The notes under the pieces were generated by a model. The model was not told the origin of the DNA. It did no database searches and saw only the letters and a list, made by a program, of their open reading frames with translations. Below, piece by piece: positions 1 through 8,283 of a stretch of DNA of 33,502 nucleotides. The translations under genes were made by a program, and so were the position numbers. Origin of the DNA: an uncultured Clostridia bacterium (GTDB lineage: Bacteria; Bacillota; Clostridia; Lutisporales; Lutisporaceae); assembly GCA_937976095.1 (NCBI GenBank), contig CALJSV010000050.1:1-33502 (forward strand). Reading direction: 5' to 3'. How positions within the stretch are numbered: position 1 is the first letter of the stretch; each line of letters opens with the position of its first letter.

Positions 1-1
1 T

Positions 2-157
2 GATAGAAATTGCATGGGCTCGGTACCTCCTTTTTGATTTATCATAATTTCTTTTAACCTTATGCCCATGCCCAGCAATTTGCACAAAACCTTACGATAG
101 AAATTACATGGGCTCGGTACCTCCTTTTTGATTTATTATAATTTCTTTTAACCTTAT
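2..157 (-). repeat. Tandem copies of a 94-bp leader-type repeat
   Basis: Positions 2-63 and 96-157 are the same 62-bp block with two substitutions, giving a 94-bp period; 64-95 is the intervening part of the unit. Read on the minus strand, each unit carries a strong Shine-Dalgarno (AAAGGAGGT), then GAGCCCATG, then a distal arm GGGCATGGGC that can pair back to the GCCCATG region. The array probably continues past the left edge, because the copy at 2-63 is cut just after its ATG. It lies downstream of the DUF58 stop codon and points out of the window. An inverted copy lies at 8185-8281. This is not a CRISPR: the unit is long, AT-rich and has translation signals, and there are no unique spacers. 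Confidence 0.85.
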
Positions 158-178
158 CACCTATCTTCTATCTAACTT

Positions 179-1054
179 CTACCTAATGATTCCGGAGCGT
201 GTAAAGTCTTCCAGTACTGCCTTTTCAACTGACTCATCAGATGAGAGACGTACATAGGCTACCCCCATCCTGGCACAGAATTCCCTTAGGCCAGCCTCAA
301 AGGATTCTAGAGCCCTTTCGTACTGCTTCAGCAGCACAGGTGTCACAGCAATATCCACAGCCTTTCCTGTCTCACTATCCAGAAGCCTCACCTGCCCGTT
401 TAGCTCAGGCTGTATTTCTTCCTTCGAAAGTATATGCACCAAGGCAACATCCTGCTTTTTGTACATCAGATATTTTACTGCCTCCTCAATGCCTCCCGGA
501 GAAAAGAAATCAGATATTATAATTGATATGCCGCGCCCTTTTATATCCTTTTTCTTTATTGCTTCATTGAGACTTGTTTCTCCTGTAAAGTCCAAGCCTT
601 CCAAAAACCCAATGCATCTATCATACATGGTTCTTCCTACTACGGCAGTGGACTGCTTCAAGTCGCTCCCGGATACACCATTAAGGCATACTCTATCAAG
701 ATTGTTCAATGCCAAAAAAGCCAGCACACCTGCCAGCTTAAGACCATATATGTACTTTTTTGGACTTCCAAAGTCCATAGACCTGCTGCAGTCTATAAAA
801 ATGTTTACTACTGCCTCTCGCTCCTCCATAAACTGCTTAACGAAATGCTTGTCAAACCTTCCATAGGCATTCCAGTCTATCCGCCGGAAGTCATCTCCCA
901 TGGAGTATTCTCTAAAATCTGAGAATTCCACAGAGCTTCCTTTGCTTCTGGACTTTCTGTTTCCACCCGTGCCCTCAGACATAGCCATTCTTACATTAAT
1001 AACGATGCTATCCAGCTTTTTTAGAAATTCTGCATCAAAAACCCTTTCCTTCAT
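179..1054 (-). CDS. DUF58 domain protein (VWA-like)
   Basis: This 291-residue cytosolic protein is the last gene of the operon. It carries the DUF58 signature: GSSVEFSDFREY (about 39-50) followed by DDFRRIDWNAYGR (about 54-66). Right after comes a von Willebrand A-type fold beginning with DCSRSMDFG (about 88-96), whose DxSxS is the usual metal-site (MIDAS) motif. In the family, DUF58 proteins are encoded next to MoxR AAA+ ATPases and are thought to act as their adaptors or substrates in assembling envelope or metal-containing complexes; the exact role is unknown. It starts 11 nt after the MoxR stop codon, so co-transcription is very likely. Length is normal and no motif is missing. Family assignment is firm; function is inferred from context. 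Confidence 0.93.
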   Translation of the reverse strand: MKERVFDAEFLKKLDSIVINVRMAMSEGTGGNRKSRSKGSSVEFSDFREYSMGDDFRRIDWNAYGRFDKHFVKQFMEEREAVVNIFIDCSRSMDFGSPKKYIYGLKLAGVLAFLALNNLDRVCLNGVSGSDLKQSTAVVGRTMYDRCIGFLEGLDFTGETSLNEAIKKKDIKGRGISIIISDFFSPGGIEEAVKYLMYKKQDVALVHILSKEEIQPELNGQVRLLDSETGKAVDIAVTPVLLKQYERALESFEAGLREFCARMGVAYVRLSSDESVEKAVLEDFTRSGIIR

Positions 1055-1065
1055 AGCATAGTCCT

Positions 1066-2049
1066 CTAATCCGCCTTAGCAGCCAGAAGCTCTGTAATAA
1101 GAGCATCTGTTGTTATTCCATCAGCAATAGCATCAAAGTTAAGGAAAAACCTATGTCTTAGTGCCGGATATGCAACATATTTTATATCCTCAAAGGATAC
1201 ATTGTACCTGCCTTCCATGAGAGCCCTTGCTCTTGAGGTATTAATTATTGCCTGAGCCGCTCTTGGACTCGCCCCAAATCTTATATACCTCTTAGACGCC
1301 TCCGGTGCTTCTTCACTCTCAGGATGGGTAGCCAATACAAGCTTAAGTGCATAATCCTGAACAGGCTTCGCTATTGGCACCTCTCTTACAATACTTCTCA
1401 TTTTCAGGATATCCTCAGCTGTTATTACCTTGTTTAGCTCTATAGTCACATTGGAGGTCGTAATATCTACTATACCCTTAAGCTCCTCAAAGGATGGAAA
1501 CTTAACATTTAGCTTAAATAAAAACCTGTCCATCTGAGCCTCAGGCAAAGGGTAGGTGCCCTCCATCTCTATTGGGTTCTGGGTTGCCAGAACCATAAAG
1601 GGCTGGGGCAGCTTCATTGTGCTTTTGCCAACGGTAACTGTCTGCTCCTGCATTGCCTCCAAAAGTGCAGATTGGGTCTTTGGCGTAGCTCTGTTTATCT
1701 CATCTGCCAGCACCAAATTTGCAAAGACAGGGCCCTTTTGGAACTCAAAGCTGCTGTTTCCAAGCTTATCCCTTACTATTATGTTTGTACCTACAACGTC
1801 TGCAGGCATCAAGTCAGGAGTAAACTGAATCCTAGAAAAGCTCATATCCATAACCCTGGCCAAGGTCTTTACAAGCTGCGTCTTACCCAGTCCGGGAACT
1901 CCCTCTAAAAGTACATTCCCGCCGGTTAATACTGCCAAAAGCACCTGTCTTACTATATCCTTCTGACCTATAATAGCTCTGCCGACTTCATCCTCCACCT
2001 TCTTAATGCTGTCAATCAAAGCTTTTATGTCATTTTCATTTATATTCAA
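1066..2049 (-). CDS. MoxR family AAA+ ATPase
   Basis: A 327-residue MoxR-type AAA+ ATPase, expected to work as a cytosolic hexameric chaperone. Visible motifs are Walker A GVPGLGKTQ (about 50-58), Walker B LVLADEINRA (about 112-121), sensor 1 ATQNP (about 155-159) followed by the MoxR-typical EGTYPLPEAQMDRF, and a C-terminal lid with RYIRFGASPRA. The start is TTG at 2049, chosen because AAGGAG lies 8 nt upstream. In the family, MoxR ATPases pair with DUF58/VWA proteins to remodel or mature partner complexes, and here the DUF58 gene follows immediately. The ABC transporter and large surface protein in the same operon are the plausible clients; that link is inference. Confidence 0.95.
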   Translation of the reverse strand: MNINENDIKALIDSIKKVEDEVGRAIIGQKDIVRQVLLAVLTGGNVLLEGVPGLGKTQLVKTLARVMDMSFSRIQFTPDLMPADVVGTNIIVRDKLGNSSFEFQKGPVFANLVLADEINRATPKTQSALLEAMQEQTVTVGKSTMKLPQPFMVLATQNPIEMEGTYPLPEAQMDRFLFKLNVKFPSFEELKGIVDITTSNVTIELNKVITAEDILKMRSIVREVPIAKPVQDYALKLVLATHPESEEAPEASKRYIRFGASPRAAQAIINTSRARALMEGRYNVSFEDIKYVAYPALRHRFFLNFDAIADGITTDALITELLAAKAD

Positions 2050-2116
2050 TATATCAACTCCTTATATGTGATGGGAAGCTTCAGATAGCTGGCATCTGCC
2101 AGCTATCTGCCCCTAC

Positions 2117-3715
2117 TCATTCTCCCAGTGAAGTGAAGTAATCCTTTACCAAGTCCCGCATACCCATTGGTATGTCAGATGCCTCCATAGACTCCAGTGC
2201 TGATCGGGTGTACTGTCCAAGCACTTGGTTGTAGGGTACTGCTTCTCCCCTTACTGCATTTGATTTATCTGAAGAAGACTGCTCGGTGTTTCCGCCCTCT
2301 CCCTTTTGCCCACTTAGGTTTGAACTCTCACCGTCTCCTCCCAGAGTCTTAGAGGTGAATATTTTTTCGTATTCTCCCACCTTTTTATCTGATGGAGTGC
2401 TCTTAGTTATCCCTGAGCTTCCAGGCGATGTAGGTTTCGGGCTTTCACTTCCCATATCCGTTCCGCTTCCGGCACCGCTGCCTGTACCCTGTCCCTGTCC
2501 TCCCTGCTGACCTTGACCTTGCCCTTGTCCCTGACCTTGCTGACTACCTTGTCCGCCTGCACTTTGATGACCATTATCGCCAGGACTTTGCCCCGGAGCA
2601 GCTTTTTTGCCGGACTGCATGCTTTGAAGCTGCTGGCTCAGCTCTGACAGAGCTGTTCTGAGCTCCTCAGAGTCCATAAGCTTCTCCATAGCTTCTCCTA
2701 GCTGACCCAGCTCATTGCTAAGGTTTCCAAGCTCACCCCTTGCCAGCTTATCCGACAGCTCAGCAAGAGCCTTTGCCAGCTCCGGATTTCCCTCAAGCTC
2801 CTTAGAAAGCTCAGACAGGCTTTCTGCCAGCTTTTTTGCATCCTCAGGCTTCATATCCTTCAAGACCTTCTCAAGCTCCTTTAGCTCTTGCTTTAGAGCC
2901 TCTGAATCCTTATTTTTAAGCATATCTGCCATAGCCTTAGTCGTTTGGTTTTTTGATAGGGTGTTTATCAGCTTATCCATGCTTTGCTTTAGCTGTTCAC
3001 TATCTTTTTTGATAAGCTCCAGCTTCTTATCAGCCTTCATAAGGGCTTTATCCAAATCCTTATCAGTCTTAGCACTGCTTACTTCTTTTTTCAGCTCCTT
3101 AAGCTGTTTCTCAAGCTCTTCTTTTTGCTGCTTTATTAGCCTTGGATCTGATCTGACCTGCTTTATTATTTCATCCAGCTTTTTTTGCTGTACCAAAAGC
3201 TTTTGCTTTTGCTCCTTAAGCTCTGCGGTTCTTTCCTTTACAGTATTGGGTAAAAAGCCAGTCAGAGCAAGCACAAGTGCCAATATCATTATCATAACGG
3301 CATATCGCTTGTTGGGACGCAGGGGTATACCAGCTTTATAGTCTAAGCTTTTAAGGTTTTTTAGTGTGTCTTCCTTTTCAAGCCTGGCAAAGCTGGACTG
3401 ATCCTTTATAAGCTCAAGGGCCGTTATAGTTCTCTCCTTAAGTCCCAAGCTGTCTGTCTTTGCTGCTGTCAGCATGCTGCCAGGCCTGTGAAGGAGGGCT
3501 GCCGCTGCCGACGCAGCAACAGCAGCCCCCAAAACATACAACAGCTTAATATAGGCATCAATGATGGGAACAAATTTTGAAGCTGCTATTATAAGGCAAC
3601 CCACTAAAAGCCCACCCGCAAGCCCTATAAACACATAGTCTATAAGCCTTTTTGCATGAAGCCTGTTTTTTATTCTCTGAAGGATTCTTATCAATTCCTT
3701 ATCTGTGTTGCTCAC
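2117..3715 (-). CDS. Membrane-anchored coiled-coil protein with Gly/Gln-rich region
   Basis: A 532-residue protein of no family I recognise with certainty. Two hydrophobic segments lie near the N-terminus (about 27-50 and 58-78) and a third at about 137-157. Next comes a long charged coiled coil rich in Lys, Glu and Leu (about 160-370), then a low-complexity stretch rich in Gly, Gln and Ser (about 375-460), and a short conserved-looking C-terminal domain ending in a predicted helix. The layout resembles the DUF4175-like proteins sometimes found in MoxR/DUF58 clusters, but I cannot confirm homology. The start is GTG at 3715, preceded by GGAAGTGG. It sits between the ABC permease and MoxR genes in the operon and could be a structural rod or tether of the envelope complex. 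Confidence 0.8.
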   Translation of the reverse strand: MSNTDKELIRILQRIKNRLHAKRLIDYVFIGLAGGLLVGCLIIAASKFVPIIDAYIKLLYVLGAAVAASAAAALLHRPGSMLTAAKTDSLGLKERTITALELIKDQSSFARLEKEDTLKNLKSLDYKAGIPLRPNKRYAVMIMILALVLALTGFLPNTVKERTAELKEQKQKLLVQQKKLDEIIKQVRSDPRLIKQQKEELEKQLKELKKEVSSAKTDKDLDKALMKADKKLELIKKDSEQLKQSMDKLINTLSKNQTTKAMADMLKNKDSEALKQELKELEKVLKDMKPEDAKKLAESLSELSKELEGNPELAKALAELSDKLARGELGNLSNELGQLGEAMEKLMDSEELRTALSELSQQLQSMQSGKKAAPGQSPGDNGHQSAGGQGSQQGQGQGQGQGQQGGQGQGTGSGAGSGTDMGSESPKPTSPGSSGITKSTPSDKKVGEYEKIFTSKTLGGDGESSNLSGQKGEGGNTEQSSSDKSNAVRGEAVPYNQVLGQYTRSALESMEASDIPMGMRDLVKDYFTSLGE

Positions 3716-3744
3716 AATACCACTTCCAAACCTTATTTATTCTA

Positions 3745-4611
3745 CTATGCCGCATTCCTTCTTGTTCTTTTTACTCTTACGGGATTGAGCTTTCTTGCTG
3801 ATAATGCTATAAGCACAGCTGTTAGCACGAAGTCAAAAGCCACATGTACTACCCAGGGAGAAAGCCCTAAAAGCCTTCCATCCGTGCTTCCTCTTAAGCC
3901 GGGTAAGCCAATGGATCCTATGCCGTATCCAAACTGATCTCCAAGCAAGGAGGCAAAGCCTACCATTGGATTGGTATAGAGCAGAGGAAAAAAGCCCTGA
4001 TAGTCCCAGCCAAGAAATACTCCTATATAAAAATATGAAATAAAAAACGTACCAAGTATCAAAAAAGCTCCTGTTCCGTAGGTCATGACCGTAGCTGCGG
4101 TGGTCCTTTTGAGATAGCAGGAGTAGAATATCCCTATGCTACCTGCTGTAATAGCAATAATTATATAAAAGGCAAAAAGCTGCGCAACCTCAGCAATTGA
4201 GATTCCACCAAACATAAATATTACTGAGAAAATCGGCAGTGAAGCAACTATAAGCAAAAGCACCTGACTCATGGATGCCAAAAGCTTTCCTAGGACTATG
4301 CTTCTTGTAGAGAGCTTAGTACAAAGCAGCAAATCCAGTGTCTGCTTTTCTCTCTCGCCGGATATCGCACCCGCTGTAAGGGCGGGAGCAACAAAAAGTA
4401 TAAGCACAAGCTGTATAAGCGCTAAGGCAGTATAGGTGCCTGTTGTTCTTCCTGGGTCTACTGTTGAGGTATATATATTATTGTAGGACTCGTACATTAC
4501 CATAAATGTAACTAAAGCAAGCACCAGAAGGTATAGTATTATTATACCGGCTGCCCTCCAGCCCCTCATTCTTACCTTTAGCTCCTTTAATAGCACAGGA
4601 TTTATATTCAT
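3745..4611 (-). CDS. ABC-2 type transporter permease
   Basis: A 288-residue integral membrane protein with about six hydrophobic segments. It opens with MNINPVLLKELKVRMRGWRA, typical of ABC-2 permeases, where a short amphipathic N-terminal helix precedes the first membrane span. The segment GAISGEREKQTLDLLLCTKLS (about 81-101) is the characteristic coupling motif of this class. Its start codon overlaps the stop of the ATPase gene by 4 nt (ATGA), which shows translational coupling and makes the pair one transporter. The substrate cannot be told from sequence. The operon context (surface GATase-like protein, MoxR, DUF58) recalls Gld-type ABC systems, but that is analogy only. Confidence 0.92.
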   Translation of the reverse strand: MNINPVLLKELKVRMRGWRAAGIIILYLLVLALVTFMVMYESYNNIYTSTVDPGRTTGTYTALALIQLVLILFVAPALTAGAISGEREKQTLDLLLCTKLSTRSIVLGKLLASMSQVLLLIVASLPIFSVIFMFGGISIAEVAQLFAFYIIIAITAGSIGIFYSCYLKRTTAATVMTYGTGAFLILGTFFISYFYIGVFLGWDYQGFFPLLYTNPMVGFASLLGDQFGYGIGSIGLPGLRGSTDGRLLGLSPWVVHVAFDFVLTAVLIALSARKLNPVRVKRTRRNAA

Positions 4612-5537
4612 TGCTTTTCTTCCCCCTTTGTAACCCTCATAAATACATCCTCTAGGTTACCATCCAGCTGCGAAAAGGTAACAACGGGTATGCCTTTACC
4701 AACCAACGCTGCAAGCAGCCTGCTCATATCTTCCTCGCTTCCCTCAAAGCCAGCCTGCAAAGCATCCTCCATCCTGCTCAGCTTGCTTATAAGTGGGTTC
4801 TCCTTTAGAATAAGCTCAGCCTCATCTACCCTTGCACTAACCTTTATCCTTAACACTCTATGGCTGTATACCTTTTGCATTATTTCACTCACACTGCCGC
4901 TGACTACCATTCTGCCGCTGTCTATAATACCAATATGTGTGCAAAGCTCAGCAAGCTCTGATAATATATGTGAGCTTATTAATATGGTTTTTCCCATTTC
5001 CCTGAGGTTTCTGAGTATTTCCTTCATCTCAATCCTTGCCCTCGGGTCTAACCCTGATGCAGGCTCATCCAGTACTAGAAGCTTGGGATTGTGAATAAGT
5101 GCACGTGCAAGACAAAGCCTCTGCTTCATTCCTCTTGAAAGACTGTCTACGTATGCATCCCTTTTTTGCGTCAAGTCAACAAGCTCCAAAAGGTCATTAG
5201 TTATTTTCTTCTTTTCCTTATCCTTTATCTTGTATATAGAAGCATAAAACTCGAGATACTCAGTCACCTTCAGATCATCATATACTCCAAAAAAGTCCGG
5301 CATGTAGCCTATACTTTCCTTAATCTTATTGCTGTTTCTTGTCACATCCACACCATCAAGCCTAACCTCTCCGGAGGTTGCTGCCAGAAGTCCGCAGATA
5401 ATCTTCATTGTAGTGGTTTTGCCGGCACCGTTAGGTCCCACAAAGCCGTATATCTCACCTTCAGGTATTTCTAGACTCAAGTTGTTTACAGCCAAGTACC
5501 TGCCATAGCTTTTTACCAGGTTTTTAATCTCCAGCAT
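4608..5537 (-). CDS. ABC transporter ATP-binding protein
   Basis: A 309-residue nucleotide-binding subunit of the ABC-2 (CcmA/YhaQ) class. Walker A is GPNGAGKTT (about 34-42), the signature motif is LSRGMKQRL (about 133-141), Walker B with D-loop is LLVLDEPASGLDP (about 153-165) and the switch histidine is in ISSHILSEL. The residues after about 230 form the C-terminal extension common in this class. The start codon shares one base with the stop of the upstream 798-residue gene (TAATG) and the stop overlaps the permease start, so all three are tightly coupled. It should energise the adjacent permease for export or membrane-protein handling. Confidence 0.95.
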   Translation of the reverse strand: MLEIKNLVKSYGRYLAVNNLSLEIPEGEIYGFVGPNGAGKTTTMKIICGLLAATSGEVRLDGVDVTRNSNKIKESIGYMPDFFGVYDDLKVTEYLEFYASIYKIKDKEKKKITNDLLELVDLTQKRDAYVDSLSRGMKQRLCLARALIHNPKLLVLDEPASGLDPRARIEMKEILRNLREMGKTILISSHILSELAELCTHIGIIDSGRMVVSGSVSEIMQKVYSHRVLRIKVSARVDEAELILKENPLISKLSRMEDALQAGFEGSEEDMSRLLAALVGKGIPVVTFSQLDGNLEDVFMRVTKGEEKQ

Positions 5538-7933
5538 TATTTCACACTTCCTTTCACTGCAATTCTCGGAAGCGGCATATTGTCATCTGTCAGTTCAAAT
5601 CTGAGCATGAGCCCATTTTCCAGTGATAGATACTTCTTTATGTCTTCGCCTTCGATTGTAAGCTTATCACTGCTAAAATCCTCCCAGTTACTGGTGGAAT
5701 TATTATATATAAGCTTTTGTATATCTGTATTTGCAGTTACAGCTTCCAGAGCTATCTCAGCTACAGCTATGCTTTGGTCAAGCTTAAACATAAGCTCAAT
5801 AGTGCCTGACCCATAGAAGCCCTTGCCCATCTCATCATAGTGACCCTGTGTGAGGCTACTCATTATGGTTGGCTTTATAGCTCCCATAGGATAGCTTATG
5901 GTATCTCCTTGCCTATAGCTAATGCTTGTATTTGCTGCAACAAAGCTTTTTTCGATCTTTCTGACCTTAGCTCCGTTTACAAGCAGATCTCCTGCCACTG
6001 ATGTTCTACTCCATCCAATAATCTTTGCACCTGCACCGCCTTCTGTGCCTCCCCAGAAATAGTACTCTAAAATTTGTCTTTTCTGCATGTTCTCTCTATA
6101 AACCTGCACTTCAGCCTTTGTTTTTTTAGAGCTCCTTATATTATAGTTGTACGGATCGTTGTAAATTGCATTAAACAGGTCATATCTGTTACCATAGTAG
6201 TCTTTTATTTCCTCATCCAGCTTAATAGACTCACCGTCTGCAATGGCACCTACTTTTACAAACTGACTGTCAGTCACAATATAGCATTCATAAAGGTCAA
6301 GGCCTGTGTTATTCGTAATACTACCTGTCAGCCTATTGCTTACATAATTAAGCTCAGCTGTAAAGCTTCCTGTCTTAGCCTCACCACTGTCCAGCATGAT
6401 ATTTCTCATACTCCAAACGCCTGTATTGTAGTATTCGATAGCAGGCTTTGGCGCAAGTACAACCTTAGAAACCACCTTAGAAGCTTGATTATCGCCTCCA
6501 TAGGAGTGGCGCATGTTTGTAATAAGCGGTTTAAGCTTAAAGGATTCTGAAGCTTCTACCCGCAGGTTTGATTTATTTGGTGTAAAGATTCCGGCATAGG
6601 TTTTGGGAAGCATTACGCCTGAAGGCTCTATTTCTATAATAGATATTACATTTGCCAGGGGCTCTGTCAGCCTTGTCCCATAGCCTGTAAAATACACAAC
6701 AGCCGAAAAGACGATAGAGATCACAGGCACTGCTATCCACATAAGCTCCCTTCTGTCAAGCCTCTTAAGCACCAAATAGCTGATAGGTCCAACTGCAATT
6801 ATATACACTGCAAATATTAAGAAGAGAGCCATAGGGCTTGGCTGCGGCAGCTCTGGTACACTTCTAAGGCTATTATCTATAGGATAAAGGTTATCACTCA
6901 TCATCATCTTCTTCTCAAAATACATACCGGTATAGTATTCTGGAAGGATGCTTCCCATAAGGCTTTCAGAGAAGGCTTTGCTGCCTACCCATTCAGTAAT
7001 CGGCTCCATCCCAAGGTCAAAGGCCGCTACTGCTACTACTCCCCTTTTTTTATTTATCCTCTGTACAAGTGCAAGCTCGCTGTCCTCAAGCAGCTTTACT
7101 GCACCCTCCAGCTCAAGCTGAAGTACCTTGAGGCTCATAGGTGCATCTGCACTTACCTTGTCCATTAGCTTATACAGAGCTGTTGTGCTGATGCTTTGAA
7201 GCTCACCGGTCTTTCCAACTAAAAAGTCATCCTTGAATACAGATAATGTCTTGGAATAAGTGGCTCCTGTACCTAGAAGAAGCACGCCACCCTCCTCCAC
7301 CCACTTTTTCAAGGCTGTATACTGCTCTTTATCAAGCCTGGAGGTATCATAGTTGTTTATAACAATAGCATTAAGCATCCCAAGGGCTTCAGCATTTCTT
7401 GGAAGGGTTTTCTCGTTTATGCTTATCCTATGGGTTTTTATATGGCTGTAATTCTTTAAGGGTATTTTATCTATGTAGCTGATGCTCTCATCATCATCAC
7501 TAAGTAGTCCTATGATCATATTATCAGAGGAAGCAGGAGATGAAGGTCTTACAACCTTTGTTATAAGCTTTTTCCTTCCCTCAACTACACTTACATTCAG
7601 CTTAGACATAAATGTAAATATAGGAACATTCATAACATATTGCTTTGTGGTATCCTTTGGAAGGTTTACCTCCAAAGCATATATAGTGATGTTTCCACTA
7701 TCATCAGGAAGCTCCATCTGCAGCTCCCCCTTTATGTCCCTTGAGCTGTTTTCGACCTCTATAAAAACAGGTACTGTACTTCCTATTTTATAAAAGCCGT
7801 TAAAGCCTACATCTACCGTAAGCTTTAAAGACGTATCCCTTCGCAGTCCATCTGCATATACAGCTGTGCACAGCATTTGAAGCAGCAGCACAACCGTAAG
7901 CAGCAGCGCAAAAGCAGTTTTTTTGTGTTTCAA
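5537..7933 (-). CDS. Large secreted/membrane protein with GATase1-like segment
   Basis: First gene of the operon, 798 residues. It has an N-terminal signal peptide (about 1-28, with Ala-rich cleavage region) and an extracytoplasmic beta-rich region. A segment around 180-230 reads NAIVINNYDTSRL...WVEEGGVLLLGTG, like the class I glutamine-amidotransferase-like fold used non-catalytically in GldG/DUF4350-type proteins; no catalytic Cys-His pair is evident. Two membrane helices lie near 370-425 (PSPMALFLIFAVYIIAVGP and the following segment), then a large C-terminal outer domain. The start is TTG at 7933 behind a GGGGGT ribosome site. It probably forms the outward-facing part of the ABC/MoxR system. 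Exact family not recognised. Confidence 0.85.
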   Translation of the reverse strand: MKHKKTAFALLLTVVLLLQMLCTAVYADGLRRDTSLKLTVDVGFNGFYKIGSTVPVFIEVENSSRDIKGELQMELPDDSGNITIYALEVNLPKDTTKQYVMNVPIFTFMSKLNVSVVEGRKKLITKVVRPSSPASSDNMIIGLLSDDDESISYIDKIPLKNYSHIKTHRISINEKTLPRNAEALGMLNAIVINNYDTSRLDKEQYTALKKWVEEGGVLLLGTGATYSKTLSVFKDDFLVGKTGELQSISTTALYKLMDKVSADAPMSLKVLQLELEGAVKLLEDSELALVQRINKKRGVVAVAAFDLGMEPITEWVGSKAFSESLMGSILPEYYTGMYFEKKMMMSDNLYPIDNSLRSVPELPQPSPMALFLIFAVYIIAVGPISYLVLKRLDRRELMWIAVPVISIVFSAVVYFTGYGTRLTEPLANVISIIEIEPSGVMLPKTYAGIFTPNKSNLRVEASESFKLKPLITNMRHSYGGDNQASKVVSKVVLAPKPAIEYYNTGVWSMRNIMLDSGEAKTGSFTAELNYVSNRLTGSITNNTGLDLYECYIVTDSQFVKVGAIADGESIKLDEEIKDYYGNRYDLFNAIYNDPYNYNIRSSKKTKAEVQVYRENMQKRQILEYYFWGGTEGGAGAKIIGWSRTSVAGDLLVNGAKVRKIEKSFVAANTSISYRQGDTISYPMGAIKPTIMSSLTQGHYDEMGKGFYGSGTIELMFKLDQSIAVAEIALEAVTANTDIQKLIYNNSTSNWEDFSSDKLTIEGEDIKKYLSLENGLMLRFELTDDNMPLPRIAVKGSVK

Positions 7934-8184
7934 TTTAAAACCCCCACATCATAATGTAATTTACTTTGTTGCATATACAAAGCTTTAAACAAAAATTTCT
8001 CCAACTTCTATGACGTAACATAAGAAACAGAAGTTGCATTATTTTTTATTCTTGTCTCTTTCTATTTATTTTAGTCTATTTTGAAAATATATCCAATAAA
8101 AAGCTTATAAATAGAGCATGATATATAATATTGCTAATGACACAAACTCTGATAGAATAGTATTATATTCAAAAGTACGGAAGT
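7934..8184. other. Divergent intergenic region of the ABC/MoxR operon and methyltransferase gene
   Basis: AT-rich gap holding the divergent control regions. A CAACTTCT...AGAAGTTG inverted pair (8-bp arms, 19-nt loop) lies around 8010-8037, which would be in the 5' leader of the minus-strand operon. No coding ORF with a ribosome site is seen. The repeat-derived leader at 8185-8281 follows. Confidence 0.5.
8131..8158 (+). promoter_or_regulatory. Candidate SigA promoter for the methyltransferase gene
   Basis: TTGCTA (8131-8136) and TAGAAT (8153-8158) are separated by 16 nt. Each has one or two deviations from TTGACA/TATAAT. Transcription would start near 8165, giving a leader of about 115 nt that contains the whole 97-nt repeat. 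Predicted by eye only. Confidence 0.4.
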
Positions 8185-8281
8185 AAGGTTGAAAGAAATT
8201 ATAATAAATCAATAAAGGAGGTACCTAGCCCATGCAATTTCCGTCATAATGTTTTGTGCGAATTGCTGGGCATGGGCATAA
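8185..8281 (+). repeat. Single inverted copy of the 94-bp leader repeat; structured 5' leader
   Basis: Nearly identical to the reverse complement of the array at 2-157. It carries AAAGGAGGT at 8214-8222, a five-codon ORF MQFPS (8232-8249, ending TAA), and a hairpin between GCCCATGCAATT (8228-8239) and the arm 8261-8277, which contains the 12 complementary bases plus a 5-nt bulge. The methyltransferase ATG follows 6 nt after the hairpin. Together with 2-157 it brackets the six-gene operon as outward-facing inverted repeats. Confidence 0.85.
8232..8249 (+). CDS. Putative five-residue leader ORF (MQFPS)
   Basis: ATG at 8232 sits 9-10 nt after the strong AAAGGAGGT and runs five codons to TAA at 8247-8249. 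It lies in the 5' arm and loop of the leader hairpin. In the repeat copy at the left edge the equivalent ORF is ATG followed directly by TAA, so the peptide sequence is not conserved. If translated, it would act through ribosome position rather than as a peptide. Equally, it may be only an ATG inside a hairpin. Confidence 0.3.
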   Translation: MQFPS

Positions 8282-8283
8282 AA

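Noticed and set aside
2-157. CRISPR array or insertion-sequence end
   Set aside because: Unit too long, no distinct spacers, no cas genes, no transposase or terminal inverted repeat; it looks like a leader element.
2715-3341. 208-residue plus-strand ORF rich in Ser and Phe
   Set aside because: Antisense shadow of the Lys/Glu/Leu coiled-coil gene; no ribosome site or domain.
8010-8037. Terminator-like inverted repeat CAACTTCT/AGAAGTTG
   Set aside because: The loop is long (19 nt), no T-run follows on the minus strand, and no plus-strand gene precedes it.
8254-8283. TTG start at 8254 for the RlmI-like gene
   Set aside because: Lies within the repeat hairpin with no adjacent ribosome site, and the family N-terminus begins at 8284.
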